Notes: generated from the letters alone by a model not told the origin. A stretch of 64,000 nt of DNA from Corticium candelabrum (GCF_963422355.1 NC_085100.1:1169710-1233709), one strand, 5' to 3'. Positions 20,243 through 34,165 are shown, counted from the first letter of the stretch. A program made the numbers and translations.

Positions 20243-22306
20243 ATGCCTGCCGTGCGTGCGTTTGGCTTCGATTGGGCTGTAAGCAGCGACGACTTCGTAT
20301 ACACAGGTGTTGCAGCTTTGATACTTCGCACGGCATGGCTCATCGCATCGGCTGTCGTGCTACATCAACACATCGACTCCACACGGACACTCACATCCTG
20401 TAGCGTATACGAGCACGCCACCATATTCCTGGCCTGCCTACTGACCGACTTGTCTATCCAATGTGTGCTGCAATTCGTTGTCATATGCAGGAGTGGCAGC
20501 GGCAGAATGAACGACCCAAAACGTGACGCAGCCATGAGCAAGTTGATCATATTTCAATTGGTGATGTTTCTTGAAGAAATTATATTGCTCATTCTTGGCT
20601 CAGTGTGGATATTTTCTGGCGATTCAAGTTGCGACCAGACCGTCACTAAAACAAAGGCGTTGATCGTCACCGGATACATATGGATTTCTCTCTGTGTGGT
20701 GAGAATTTTGTGCAACACCGATCCTGCAGGCTGCTGTCGTAGCCACGCCTGTGGGCGGAGCGACCGAGATGGTCCCTACAGAAGTTCGGAACGCTCCTGG
20801 GAGAGCTGCTGTAGTTTTCTTTGCTGCCTTGCTGATCTAGACAACTCAAGTCGTGGTGTGATTCTTGACATATCACGACTGTTCTTCACTATCTTGTCAA
20901 AATCAGGAATAAGTGGGAGAATGCTTGTGACTGACTTTGCAGCAGCAATGGCTTTGATACAGATTCGTCAAAAGCGAGAAGAAAATGAACACAATAAGAT
21001 GAATTGTATAGCCGCTGGAGACAGGCCATACTCTGGTATGGTAGGTGACTGTGACCATCCCTGCTTGCCACTCGATTTCAATAATCCCGAGCAGCAGGAA
21101 ATGATAGAAAAATGCAGGAACTCGGAGTATTACTTTAAGTATGCTCTTGCAGCTTATGGTTGGCCTCTCTTATTGTGTATGCGGATCGGGACAGGGTTGT
21201 GTCGTCTGGCGCCCAACTGTCGATGTTGTACTTGTTGCAGAGTGCATGCTACTCCCAACGATCATTGTGTAGAGTGTAACACTGCAGCCGTTCTGTGTCA
21301 GACCGGTCTCGACAGGGATGATCTCATTCACGTGACATACCACAACAAACCGTATCAGCCGCCATATTTTGTAGCTGTGGATAGAGTGAAACGAAGCATT
21401 GTTATTGCCATCAGAGGAACCATGTCTGCTAATGATTGCTTGACCGATCTTGCAGCAGATGCTGTCAGTCTTGGAGATTCTGATAATCAACTGCATGCTC
21501 ATGGAGGCATTTACAAAGCAGCACAATATGTCAAAGCCCAGATAGAACAAGAACAAGGGCGTTCACATGAGCAAAGTATTTTACAAAAGGCATTCGGATA
21601 TGCCCACAGAGTGGATCCGAATACTGAATATAAGTTGGTCATAATTGGTCATTCACTTGGTGCAGGAACAGCCACTATACTTTCTCTCCTCTATGTCTTA
21701 CAAGACAGAGATCGCTATTCTGGACTCGCCTGTTATGCTTACTCGCCACCCGGTGGTCTCCTTAGCCTGCCAGCAGTAGAACTGACAAAGGAATTTACGA
21801 CATCTATTGTTATTGGTAAGGACATGATTCCACGTCTTAGTCTAGAAAAAGCATACCAGCTTTGTCATGATATGAAATGTGAAGCAGACAAATCGATGTC
21901 ACCCAAATGGCTTATTCAGCTGAAGTGTCTATGTGCTTGTTGCTGTAGATGTTGTCAAGAGTACGACAATGAAATTTCGAGCAATGGCAAAGCAGATGAT
22001 GAAATATTGGACGATTGCATTGAAGACACGAATCAGTTAACTACAGATTCCAATCCAGTTGCACTGCAAGTTGGTAGCAACAGTACACCATTATACCTGG
22101 CAGGGAATGTTCTCTATTTAGTAGAATTACAGCCTGATAAAGAGAAGAAACACTACCAAGCATTCTGGACAGACTACAGGGAATTTCATACTCTAATCGT
22201 TGGAACAGCGATGGTTGGAGATCACCTCCCACATCATGTGTACGACGCTCTTCGCAAACTAGTTTCTCACTCTGACACTGACGTATCAGAAACCACTGCA
22301 CTGTAG
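20243..22306 (+). CDS. sn1-specific diacylglycerol lipase, copy 3 (intronless)
   Basis: Third tandem copy; 687 aa from ATG 20243 (MPAVRAFGFDWAVSSDDF). It has four N-terminal membrane segments, the Cys-rich linker RCCTCCRVH, Ser471 in GHSLGAG, Asp527 in GKDMIPRLS and His661 in GDHLPHH. The regulatory region between the Ser and Asp residues is short, as in copies 1 and 2. All three lie head to tail on one strand. A perfect hairpin follows the stop codon within 10 bases. Function is assigned from the family; which acyl chains it prefers cannot be told. Confidence 0.93.
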   Translation: MPAVRAFGFDWAVSSDDFVYTGVAALILRTAWLIASAVVLHQHIDSTRTLTSCSVYEHATIFLACLLTDLSIQCVLQFVVICRSGSGRMNDPKRDAAMSKLIIFQLVMFLEEIILLILGSVWIFSGDSSCDQTVTKTKALIVTGYIWISLCVVRILCNTDPAGCCRSHACGRSDRDGPYRSSERSWESCCSFLCCLADLDNSSRGVILDISRLFFTILSKSGISGRMLVTDFAAAMALIQIRQKREENEHNKMNCIAAGDRPYSGMVGDCDHPCLPLDFNNPEQQEMIEKCRNSEYYFKYALAAYGWPLLLCMRIGTGLCRLAPNCRCCTCCRVHATPNDHCVECNTAAVLCQTGLDRDDLIHVTYHNKPYQPPYFVAVDRVKRSIVIAIRGTMSANDCLTDLAADAVSLGDSDNQLHAHGGIYKAAQYVKAQIEQEQGRSHEQSILQKAFGYAHRVDPNTEYKLVIIGHSLGAGTATILSLLYVLQDRDRYSGLACYAYSPPGGLLSLPAVELTKEFTTSIVIGKDMIPRLSLEKAYQLCHDMKCEADKSMSPKWLIQLKCLCACCCRCCQEYDNEISSNGKADDEILDDCIEDTNQLTTDSNPVALQVGSNSTPLYLAGNVLYLVELQPDKEKKHYQAFWTDYREFHTLIVGTAMVGDHLPHHVYDALRKLVSHSDTDVSETTAL

Positions 22307-22313
22307 TATGTTA

Positions 22314-22360
22314 TACTACAGATACGATATACACTGTACATGTATATCGTATCTGTAGTA
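22314..22360. other. Perfect 19-bp inverted repeat after lipase copy 3
   Basis: TACTACAGATACGATATAC at 22314-22332 pairs with its exact complement at 22342-22360 across a 9-base loop. It would form a strong stem in the 3' UTR of copy 3 transcripts. A tiny MITE remnant or a small-RNA precursor are alternatives. Confidence 0.7.
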
Positions 22361-22600
22361 CAACAGATATTCCAGCTAGTGTTGTTATGCCTGCATTGTA
22401 ATTCTTCTTTCTATAACAATTGCATTGGAAACACAACAAACTATTTTCAGACTGCTAGAAGGAAGCCAATGAACTTAACAAACAATCATCGACAATTATA
22501 TAAGGTATCATCACAACAGTAACTTTATTCACCTTCAACAGTACAGTCAGAAAATATGATGTGCCTATGGTCTTGATATATTTGTCCACTCACTGCTACT

Positions 22601-23887
22601 TCACATCTCGTGAACTCTTTCTTTATCTTCATCTTCATCTTCATCGTCACTGAGGGCAGACAACAGCATGTCATTTTCATAGGTTGGAAACAAGTGACTT
22701 GTCTGATCCCATAAACTTGAGTCGATTGGTAATGCAAAGTGTTCAGATGACTGCATGTGATTTATCAACTGTTCTTGGCCATCACATTGTGTACCACACC
22801 TTACACATAGATTCCTGTACACACAGCGTCGAATGTAGTTGATGCATTTCACTTTCTGGTAGAAGTCCATTTTGTGTCTCTTAGCAACACAATGAAAGTC
22901 AAATGAATGGGCTGATACCATGTGCTGAAATGTGGCGTCTGAAGACACTGAGCTTTCTGGACAAAACAGACAAAAACAAGACAGAGGAGCATCATCATCG
23001 ACCCAATCAGCCCAACTCTCTTCCTCTTCTGTATCTAGAGCTGCTTCACTGCCCCCACTAGAATATTGCCAATCACCTTGCTCTTCCTCATCTGAATAAC
23101 TCTCCCTCAAAGACTCCCAACCACGTCCTAGTTCCACGTAATTGATCAAATAAAAACAGTCGTATTCCTTATTCTTAGGATTGAGTTTTCTATGTTGTTT
23201 CTTTCTCATGTGCTCCTTCAGGGTTACTCGATCCCGAAACTGCTTTTCACAGCAAAGGCATCTGTTGTCATCTAGTTTACTCTTTAAGACTTCCATAAAA
23301 CGATGTACATTAACTATACTGTCCGGTTTACCAATCCTGAAAGCATGAGCATCAACCATATGAGAAAAAAGCTCATCCTTCCTTGTACACTGTTTACTAC
23401 AAAAGATACATTCCTGGAGAAAGTTTCTGTCCTGACGCTCTTTTTGTTGCATGTCCAGTAAGAACTCTAATCGACGACGCTTGAGACGCTCCCTCAAAAC
23501 TTTGTCCTCTGGCAGTGCATCGCAGAGGAAGAAGAAGTCTTCCTGAGGAGCGCCATCGTTCGGGTTTGTGTTGGTTCTGATAACTGAAGCAAAATCTGTC
23601 ATTGGCGCTTCTTTGAATCGCCGTTTCCAATAAGATAAATATTCTGGGACGTCATGAATTTGACTAACCTCGCCAATGACTAGATAGTGAGTAGCAACAA
23701 GGTGAGCAAAGAGAATATCTTTCTCTTCAGGAAAACCAAACCCCAAATCGCAAAGAGAACACGTGATATTCCTGGAGCGGTCTGGGTCTCTCGAAGACAA
23801 GATTTCACACTCAGGGAAAGACAAAGCGTCGAGAATGGGAGACGACGCACACTCAGCCATTTCTCCTAAACCACCTCCACTGCGCAT
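22601..23887 (-). CDS. ZNF277: Zinc finger protein 277, intronless
   Basis: 428 aa, matching the known protein in length and layout. Mammalian ZNF277 is a conserved C2H2 protein that binds ribosomal protein uS5 and has been linked to Polycomb. Fingers are at about residues 43-67, 160-181, 210-232, 306-327 and 361-383. The hallmark segments are YLSYWKRRFKEAPMTDFASV, LCDALPEDKVLRERLKRRRL, EHMRKKQHRKLNPKNKEYD, and the C-terminal FPTYENDMLLSALSDDED before an acidic end. The frame is unbroken from ATG 23887 to TGA 22601; vertebrate genes have many introns. A second Met at codon 10 is possible. The start faces RPS17 across 26 bp. Confidence 0.95.
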   Translation of the reverse strand: MRSGGGLGEMAECASSPILDALSFPECEILSSRDPDRSRNITCSLCDLGFGFPEEKDILFAHLVATHYLVIGEVSQIHDVPEYLSYWKRRFKEAPMTDFASVIRTNTNPNDGAPQEDFFFLCDALPEDKVLRERLKRRRLEFLLDMQQKERQDRNFLQECIFCSKQCTRKDELFSHMVDAHAFRIGKPDSIVNVHRFMEVLKSKLDDNRCLCCEKQFRDRVTLKEHMRKKQHRKLNPKNKEYDCFYLINYVELGRGWESLRESYSDEEEQGDWQYSSGGSEAALDTEEEESWADWVDDDAPLSCFCLFCPESSVSSDATFQHMVSAHSFDFHCVAKRHKMDFYQKVKCINYIRRCVYRNLCVRCGTQCDGQEQLINHMQSSEHFALPIDSSLWDQTSHLFPTYENDMLLSALSDDEDEDEDKERVHEM

Positions 23888-23913
23888 GCTCCAAGCTCTT
23901 GCCGAAATCCAAC
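23888..23913. promoter_or_regulatory. 26-bp gap between ZNF277 and RPS17 start codons
   Basis: A pyrimidine tract CTCTT at 23896-23900 could be the terminal oligopyrimidine start of the RPS17 mRNA, giving a leader of about 18 nt. The promoter elements of each gene would then lie partly inside the other's coding sequence. Confidence 0.45.
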
Positions 23914-24554
23914 ATGGTGGGTGTTCTCCGAATCCGAAAGAATCGTCCGCTCAGACTGCGTTTGTGTTGATTTAGGGACGTGTAAGGACGAAGACGGTAA
24001 AGAAAGCATCTCGAGTCATCGTAGAAAAGTACTACACTCGTCTGACAGGCGACTTTCACACGAACAAGCGAATCTGCGAAGAAGTTGCCATTATTCCCAG
24101 TAAACGACTCCGCAACAAGATAGCTGGGTTAGCAACTTATCAGTCTGGCTAACGAATATCTATCACGTTACCCGCAAATGTAGGTTTGTGACTCATTTGA
24201 TGAAGCGGATAGAAAAGGGTCCCGTACGTGGAATCTCAATAAAACTCCAAGAAGAAGAGCGAGAAAGGAGAGACAACTACGTTCCTGATGTAAGAAATAC
24301 CAAGTACTCGATCAAACAAACAAATTCAAAATTATTTTATCTTCAGGTGTCTGCAATTGAACAGGACATCATTGAAGTAGATCCTGATACTAAAGAGATG
24401 CTGAAAGTCTTGGTAGGAAGTAACGAGTTTGTATTGTGAGTGATAAGAGTATAGACGGTAATTCACGTTTTAGGATTTTGGCAACATTCCAGGTCTACAG
24501 GTTGTGCAGCCGCCCCAAGCTGCTACACAGTTTACAAGATCCAGTGGACGTTGA
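23914..24554 (+). CDS. RPS17: 40S ribosomal protein S17 (eS17)
   Basis: Structural protein of the small ribosomal subunit. Exons: 23914-23916 (the ATG alone), 23976-24127, 24184-24289, 24347-24412 and 24474-24554, all in phase, for 135 aa, the usual family length. The reading begins [20 protein letters not shown], continues through [19 protein letters not shown] and [20 protein letters not shown], and ends with [15 protein letters not shown] first exon ending right after ATG also occurs in vertebrate RPS17. Introns are 57-61 bp. AATAAA lies about 50 bp after the stop. It diverges from ZNF277 and converges on DCAF12. Confidence 0.96.
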
Positions 24555-25260
24555 TCAAACAAAAACTTTGGTTGTCGTTGTACTACTACTGTTTAAAGAT
24601 TTAAAATAAAATCAACAAGACATCAAATGTACAATGATGTGGGTGATGAAGGCAAATATTTAATTACCTGGTACACAGTACTGTACTTACTGTATACCTT
24701 CTGGTATTCCATAGACTTAGAGGTAGAGACCTCAGCTTGCTATACTCTTGTTCAGGGCAGCAACTTTCGCTAGCAAAGGCTCTTTCCATACTAATTGTTG
24801 TTCTATATTACACTGTCGGGATCATACATTTGACATATTGAATTTTGTCAAGCCATTGTATATGAGCTAGCTACCTATGAGATGCTCAACTTTCTGATGG
24901 CCTGTGAAAGGCACTACTAGAGTGCTCTATGCACCCTCTACCCTGCTTGTCTGTTGATTTCAATACCACAAATCACGTGAATGAATGAACTGTAAACTAC
25001 CCAGAAACGTTGGCCACCTATTAATTAAAAGGGTGTGCTTCTCCTCCATTCCTTCTGCTCCCCAATCATGCAAGGTGGAAATAGTGAGACATGTACAGTA
25101 TCATCAAATGAATGAATGAATGAATGAATGTGTTCAAATCAGCTATTGAATTGTACATCATGCTGCTCAGTAGCCAGTATAGAAAGCCTGTACTAAATTA
25201 CCGCTATTACTAACAATTTCATTGTCACTAACCTGTACATATCTGCGTGTGTGTGTGTGC
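24555..25260. other. Convergent intergenic stretch RPS17/DCAF12
   Basis: Contains both 3' UTRs and a short (GAAT)n tract near 25105-25130. No other feature was recognised. Confidence 0.6.
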
Positions 25261-27956
<2,696 letters not shown>

Positions 27957-29039
27957 CGTTTTGTACGCCACAACGCGGCCGGAAAATTAAATCAGACAGA
28001 CAACACGAGACAAACAACAATCGGTTGTGACGCAATAGACGATAATTGATTTCAAAACCGTGACAGGTAACCGGCAAATACGAAAATGTGTTTTCCAAAG
28101 TACACAAAGCAATCACCCTCCGAGACTGCATGCGGTAAGCCACATGTTTAATTAATCAACAATTCTCTGTATACGTCGGTCGTCTATACTTTCCTCACGG
28201 ATGCCGCTTTCTAGAGAATGAAGAAGTGAGTAGATAGATGACTATTTCTACGGTCAAGTGCTCACGAATAGAAGTTCGCTACTGCTCTTGTCTTCTTAAA
28301 AACGCAACCGACTTCATTTGTCTGACCGCGGCCGGTATCCGTCAATGAGAGGTGAGAGAAGCGGTAATCTGCATACGGCGGTCTCATTTGCATATGGACA
28401 GGTCGCTCACACAAATGCTCGAAATTTTTGTGCGAGTGTAATTTGCTTAGGTTGCTTGTGTCGTCCGGTAAAAACTGCGATAGTTGACGAATAGTCAATC
28501 CAGTTGTACAGTACTGTAGTGTATAATAACTGTCATCACCAAAGTCGTCGAATTATTTTGTTGTGTGGGAAATCGGTTACGTAGATGCCGCATAGTACCT
28601 TAAAATATCGTTTTTCATTGCTTCTACAAGCCTAATTAAAATATTCCTAATTTAACAATTTACTTCTGCTGTCAATACTATTGGATGGCACTGCATACCA
28701 ATTTCAGCATGCAACACTGCGTGACGTCCCAAAAGAAGTCACATTCTCTAGCCAAAGCAATCAACTTGGTCTGGCAAAGCCATTGCCTCTCCTTCACATA
28801 TTTCACCATAAAATTAGCCCAAATAATTTAATTAACATAAACTGAGCCATCACCTTGAAAACATTGTATAGAGAAATAGGAAACAATTAATAATAACATA
28901 TGTCCTTCAAATAATTTTGCAAAGTGGACAATAAATAGAAAGCCAATCACATCTGGTACCTCATTGTTCTCATGCTGCACATTTCATACACAAGTGTAAA
29001 GCTTAAAGCTGTCAAACTACATCTGACTCCCATGACCAA
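27957..29039. other. Intergenic stretch between DCAF12 and PDCD7
   Basis: Must contain the DCAF12 promoter and the PDCD7 3' UTR, both on -. A minus-strand open stretch at 28262-28498 shows no family resemblance and was not called. Confidence 0.5.
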
Positions 29040-31246
29040 TTATTGCTGCCTTTCTTCAACAGCACAGTTCAATTTATCTTTATCTGTAGACAGATATTGT
29101 TCCCATGCCTTTGTGCTTGGTTCAACAGCTTCAATAGAACCATCAGGTATTCTGCTCCCGCCTGGAATTTCTGATGGTACAACAAAAGAGTCCCACCAAT
29201 GCCTACATGTAACCGTTCAACATGCACCCGTTTTACAAACTAGTAACTCAATTATAACAAACATTGACTTCATTTCGATTGCTCACCTGATGCCAATAAA
29301 TGAGTCAAGATATCTATCTGCTTGAGAGTAGTATTCCACAAATTCCTTCATTGGATCTTCACCTGATGAGAAAGAGTGCCTGTCCTATATACTACTGTTG
29401 ACATTTCAAACTGACATGCAAAATTACCATGTGATACTGAAGTCTCTTCTTGTTTTGCCACTTCACGGACCAACTTCAATTGCTCTTGCTCTACAACTTC
29501 ACCTTCTTCCTCCATAAGAGTCTATACATAATTATTATGAAATCGTTGTTTACATTGTGACTGAATAAACGTGCTAATCAATACTCTAAGCGTTTTCTCC
29601 TCTGACTGATATGTTTCTTGCTGTCTAAGTATTAGTGATTCCAGTTTCTTAACACGTTCTTCAAATACTTTAGTTTCCTCAGTGAATTTCTCACCTATTA
29701 TTAATTAAACAACAACAAATTACTCACAAGCTCTCTATTAACCATGAAGAATTTACAACACACTTACAACATGTTAACCCTCCCAACCCTACACAAAGAT
29801 CAAACTATTTGATTGAACTTCTGTAAACAAGTAGTCCATATCTATTTACATATCTGTCCATCTTACAAAGAGACTTTACTATTGTTAAAACAATAGCATT
29901 GAGTGCGCAATGTCTATGCCTTGAGTATTGCCTTGATCATTGCAGCCTACTCAATGAGTTGTCAACGTGTACTCAATTCGTGCACACAATTTTTTGTACC
30001 CCTTTTCTGAGCAGATTCCAGTCTATGAGCTCTTAGTTCTTTGAGACTCTCCAAAAGCTGCTTCATCTTGTCTGCTTCACGTTGTTTAGCCTTCACCTCA
30101 GTCAACGTCTCTCCTGCTTCCAGTCTTAATTCGCTTTCCTTCATAATGATCACACTGTGCTCAACACAACGGTCATAGAATGTTGTTTGCTGTATACTTA
30201 CTCGCTTGCTGGCAATGTCTGCAGCGATTAGTTTTGCTCGCCATTCATCTATTTCTTGATGAAGCTGCTGACTCTTAGCACTCTGTTCCCGCTTCTCTTC
30301 CCACTTTCTCTTCCGTCTCCGTTTCAGGTAAGCCTGAGATGCACACTTAAGTCTATAAGTCAACAAATGTTGAAATAAGGAAATATTAGTTTTACTCGTC
30401 GATTTCGTTTCTTGTCAATTTGCGTTTCCAAAGAGGCTTGTACAACTGGATCGTTTATTTGTGCTTGAACTGATACGAGTGACTCCTAAACCATGCCAAA
30501 CATGTTCAATAGAAAGAATCCCAACACACAGCAGACAGAGATGAAAGAGACGTGTTGTACAGACACAACAAAATGTGTGTATCACCTGTACACTAGCTGC
30601 TCTGGCAACGCTCTCCTTCCATTCATCATCAGCCATGTTAATGTCGTTTGCCATTTCATCATTCAATTGCCTCAACAATCCCAACAGCTCAAATGCCTGT
30701 CCCACAAGCTCCTTAGCATCAGCCAGCTATCGAAACAAATACATACAAACTACAAACTGACATCATCAAGCTTGACACACACTGACAGCAAAACTCTCAT
30801 AATAAGTAAGCCTGCAATCATAACTGACTCTAAGCCTTTCAACCGTTTCGTTTCTAGTGGAAATATTGACAAGTACAAGTACAAATCAAGAAGCTACCTT
30901 CTACATCAATTTCTTCATCACAGAAGAACAGGCTGCTTGTTGGTCATGTGCAGAAATATCAGTTGCATTGCAAAAATGTTGTGCTACAAGTATTTATGTC
31001 ATAGACAACATAAACATTATAAACTACAGCAAAGCTCTCGTTTGGTTTGGCTGCACCAGAAGCTTGCACTATCATTCACCACAATCAGGTCAAAAACACG
31101 TTGACATTAAGAAATAATACAGGGTAGAATAAAATCGAGTTTCACTGAATAGGTATCAAACAGACATGAGAAACTTCTGGTTTGATGCGAACATACAACA
31201 CAAAAATGTCTTGCCGACTAACAAAAGTATGCCAGACAAACAACAA

Positions 31247-31297
<51 letters not shown>

Positions 31298-31350
31298 CAC
31301 GCATGCCCACACACATGCACACACACACACACACACATGCATGCACACGT

Positions 31351-31397
<47 letters not shown>

Positions 31398-32380
31398 TAA
31401 TAGCTCAGCACCCATAGCTGTTTCTCTAAATCCAAAATCTATGATCACAAATTCAAAACACAGACAGCAAAAGTGGGACAAGCAAACCATAAAACAAATG
31501 AACAAATACATAAACAGACCGGCATATACTGCTACAGCATCACATCATAATGCACCAAAATGCATACAAGGATACAGAAAGGATATTTCCTTCCCAACCA
31601 CAGGTCACCTAATCAATAAGCCAACGCACTCACCAGCTGTTAGAACTGAATACAGACAGTGACAGTTACAACTGTGTCAACCAACAATTCAGTCCACTCT
31701 TAATTAATATCCACATTTAAGGCCACAAGAATAAAATTACTTGTTTGACAGGAGTTGTATGCATAGGCTCAATATCAGCGTGAGCGTTTATAGTTTATTA
31801 TTATTAATATCAACTTTTAATCCACAAAAATCTACCCATCTAATACACACCAGCATTCCTCAAAGTTGTACAGTATGGGAACAAATTTGGTAGAGTAGCG
31901 TACAAGAAGTATTACAACAAAGTTCAAATAATTAAGTTTTAAAATTTTAAATTTAATCTAAAATTATAAATACGCCCACCAGCCAAAAATTGGTTTGTGC
32001 TCCTGTCAAACAACTAACTTTATGTTGTGGCCCAACCTTCCTACCTTCGTACTCGCATCCCTGCCGTCTGCATACGCACGAGATTGGGACTCTTTGCCTT
32101 TGCCTTCCAGCCACTTCCTGACCCACTTGCTATCGTCAGATTCACCACTGCCCGACGGCGATGCAGATAATGCAGCTACACTGTAGCCTACAGGAGGGTT
32201 GTGGTGGGCGAACGTGTACGCTGGGCGCAACGCGACATCCGAGAAAGCTACTGGAAGCTGTAACGGCGGTCTCCAAGCGAACGGTGGCGGAGGAAAGGGA
32301 AAACCGATCGAATGAGGCGGAAGAGGAGGAAGCAGTAGTCGTGGAGAAACGAAATTTGGGTGCGATACGGGAAAAGCCAT
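29040..32380 (-). CDS. PDCD7: Programmed cell death protein 7 (U11/U12 snRNP 59K-like)
   Basis: In vertebrates this is the 59K component of the U11/U12 di-snRNP, which recognises minor-class introns in the nucleus. Exons in order: 32380-32045, 30726-30586, 30485-30396, 30333-30202, 30138-30000, 29694-29585, 29521-29428, 29362-29287 and 29202-29040. Exon 1 is Pro-rich ([20 protein letters not shown]) and ends with [13 protein letters not shown]. The middle is a basic coiled coil containing [27 protein letters not shown] and [20 protein letters not shown]. The C-terminus has [20 protein letters not shown] and [15 protein letters not shown], the family signature. Phases agree at all junctions read. 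A short extra exon inside the 1.3 kb first intron cannot be excluded. The intron 30139-30201 is 63 bp, a multiple of three and free of stops. The start faces PTAR1 across 20 bp. Confidence 0.9.
31248..31396. repeat. (CA)n microsatellite in PDCD7 first intron
   Basis: CA run interrupted by CATGCACGCATGCC-like segments. Frames on both strands are artefacts. Confidence 0.95.
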
Positions 32381-32400
32381 GTTCGAAAAGTTCCCGGATA
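32381..32400. promoter_or_regulatory. 20-bp gap between PDCD7 and PTAR1 start codons
   Basis: The two ATGs face away from each other with 20 bp between them. Each mRNA leader must therefore be extremely short or lie over the other gene's first coding exon. Confidence 0.55.
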
Positions 32401-33758
32401 ATGTCAGCCAAAGGAATTGCGTTTGAGCTTTTGTGCGAGGCGCTAGAGAAAGATCCAGAAATGTGAGATTGTAAATTTATCCTCGTGGTAATGGACTTAT
32501 TTAGTCGGCTAGGCGAGTGAACGACTTGTTTTGTTGGTAGATGTGAAGTTGGCAAAACTTTCTTTCAGAGCGAGTTGGTCTCGTCGTATCCGGGACACAG
32601 AGTAGCTGTGTCTGCGTCTGTTCTCCCCGATCTCTACGTACACGCACACAGATCGCTCTTCGAGCTCAAATCTCGAAGATACCGCTTGGATAACAAGGAC
32701 ACGCCCCCGCACGTAGTTAAGGCCTTTGAAAAATTGTCTCGAGTCGTCGTGCTATTCAATTCAGAATGTGCAACGGCATGGAATATAAGGTGCATTACAT
32801 TGTGAACCGACGGTTTTGCTATTAGTGATATCAGCTTGCAAATATTCTAGAAAAGAACTGCTGGAGTCAAATCGAACTGATTTGTTGGTTGAAAGGCACC
32901 TCTGTGATGTCGTACTTCGATCTTTTCCAAAGAGTCGCGAGACGTTCGTCCACCGGTAGTCGTTTCAACTTGAGACTGAGTTTGTTTTGTGGACTTATTA
33001 ATGTTGGTGTTGCTGTGAAGACGATGGCTGGTTCGAAATGCCACACAGAGTCTAAAAGCGTGTCAAGACGTTTGTGGTATGTCATTGACTGAGTTGTTAG
33101 AGCAAGAACGACGAGTGTGTCAGTGGTGTGCAGAGCTGGCCAGGCATAACTACCAGGCGTGGAATCATCGGGTTTGGGTTTTGAGACTGCTGATCGAGTG
33201 TGACAGTAGCTGCAACATCATGGATGTGGTCAAGGTGGATCTTATTGATACTGCGTTATGGTTGGAATCACACGTTTCGGACTACAGTGGCTTGCACCAT
33301 CGCTACTGCGTTATGATGTACGTAACGATATCTTTTCAGAGCTCTAGGACTTTAGGTTGGGAGGAGGTGGTTATTGATCTACTGACTAGCGACTTGGACA
33401 AGCTTTCTGGTCTGATTAGGTTTTTTCCAGGACATCAGACTCTTTGGTATTACAGGTAGTACTTAATTGCGTGTATGTCTCAGTTTAGGAAGTTGTTGTG
33501 TTGGTGTTGTGTTCCAGGCGGGCTGTTGTGTATCTTCTAGTTCATTGCTTGGCAGATACGTCATCTGATCAAATCTGTCTAGACTCACCAAGTCGGCTCA
33601 ATTGTGTCACTTTGTTGAAGAACGAAGACACATTTTCAAAAGAGATTTGTAAGCAGTCGTCTGAAGGGATTGAGGATTTTAAGCAGTCGGAACTAGCTGC
33701 TCTGCACAGCAAATGGCTACATATCGCAAAGAATCTCGGTGCTAGTGCAACTGATTAA
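32401..33758 (+). CDS. PTAR1: Protein prenyltransferase alpha subunit repeat-containing protein 1
   Basis: Alpha subunit of geranylgeranyltransferase III; with RABGGTB it prenylates the Golgi SNARE Ykt6. Exons: 32401-32462, 32541-32789, 32851-32955, 33021-33455 and 33518-33758, all in phase, for about 363 aa. PPTA repeats are seen at CATAWNIRKELL, FPKSRETFVHRRWLVRNA, HNYQAWNHRVWVLRLLIE, VSDYSGLHHRYCVMM and FFPGHQTLWYYRRAVVYLL, in the order known for the family. Introns are 61-78 bp. I considered a 22-bp intron at 33319-33340 (GT..AG) but rejected it as too short, since the frame reads straight through. An ATG slightly upstream in another frame does not match the family. Confidence 0.93.
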
Positions 33759-34165
33759 TTGCCTAATTTCATTTCTTTGTGGTAGTTTGCCTTTTTGAGA
33801 ATTTCTACACTGTACCTGTAGGTATTGTGCTTCTACAAAAAAGCTAAATGGTTTCTGGAGTTTGACGATTTGAAGAAGCGGTCACCATCCTGTCTATTGT
33901 ATTGTATCTAATTGTATTGTCTAATGTATTGTGTCTATCTCTTGAATTCGTTTTGTTATCAACAAACAAATTGATGTCCCTGGGGCTTTGTGCAAGATTG
34001 CTGTACCATGAATCAATCACGAGATGATCACAATCTGTGGAATTAAGTTTAATGACGTCAAACCCAATCCGTACTAGGCAAGGTTCACGTGCTGGTGCCA
34101 GTGAGTATCTGGTACCGGGCTGTCTACGTCATTCAGCCTGTAGGAGTTTGACGGAGAGCTTGCTG
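33759..34165. other. Spacer before the secreted-protein cluster
   Basis: PTAR1 3' UTR and presumed promoter of the first cluster gene. The frame of that gene's exon 1 is open upstream to about 34037, but residues before Met 34166 do not look like part of a signal peptide. Confidence 0.5.

Noticed and set aside
33319-33340. 22-bp GT-AG intron in PTAR1
   Set aside because: Too short to splice, and the frame continues through with family-like sequence on both sides.
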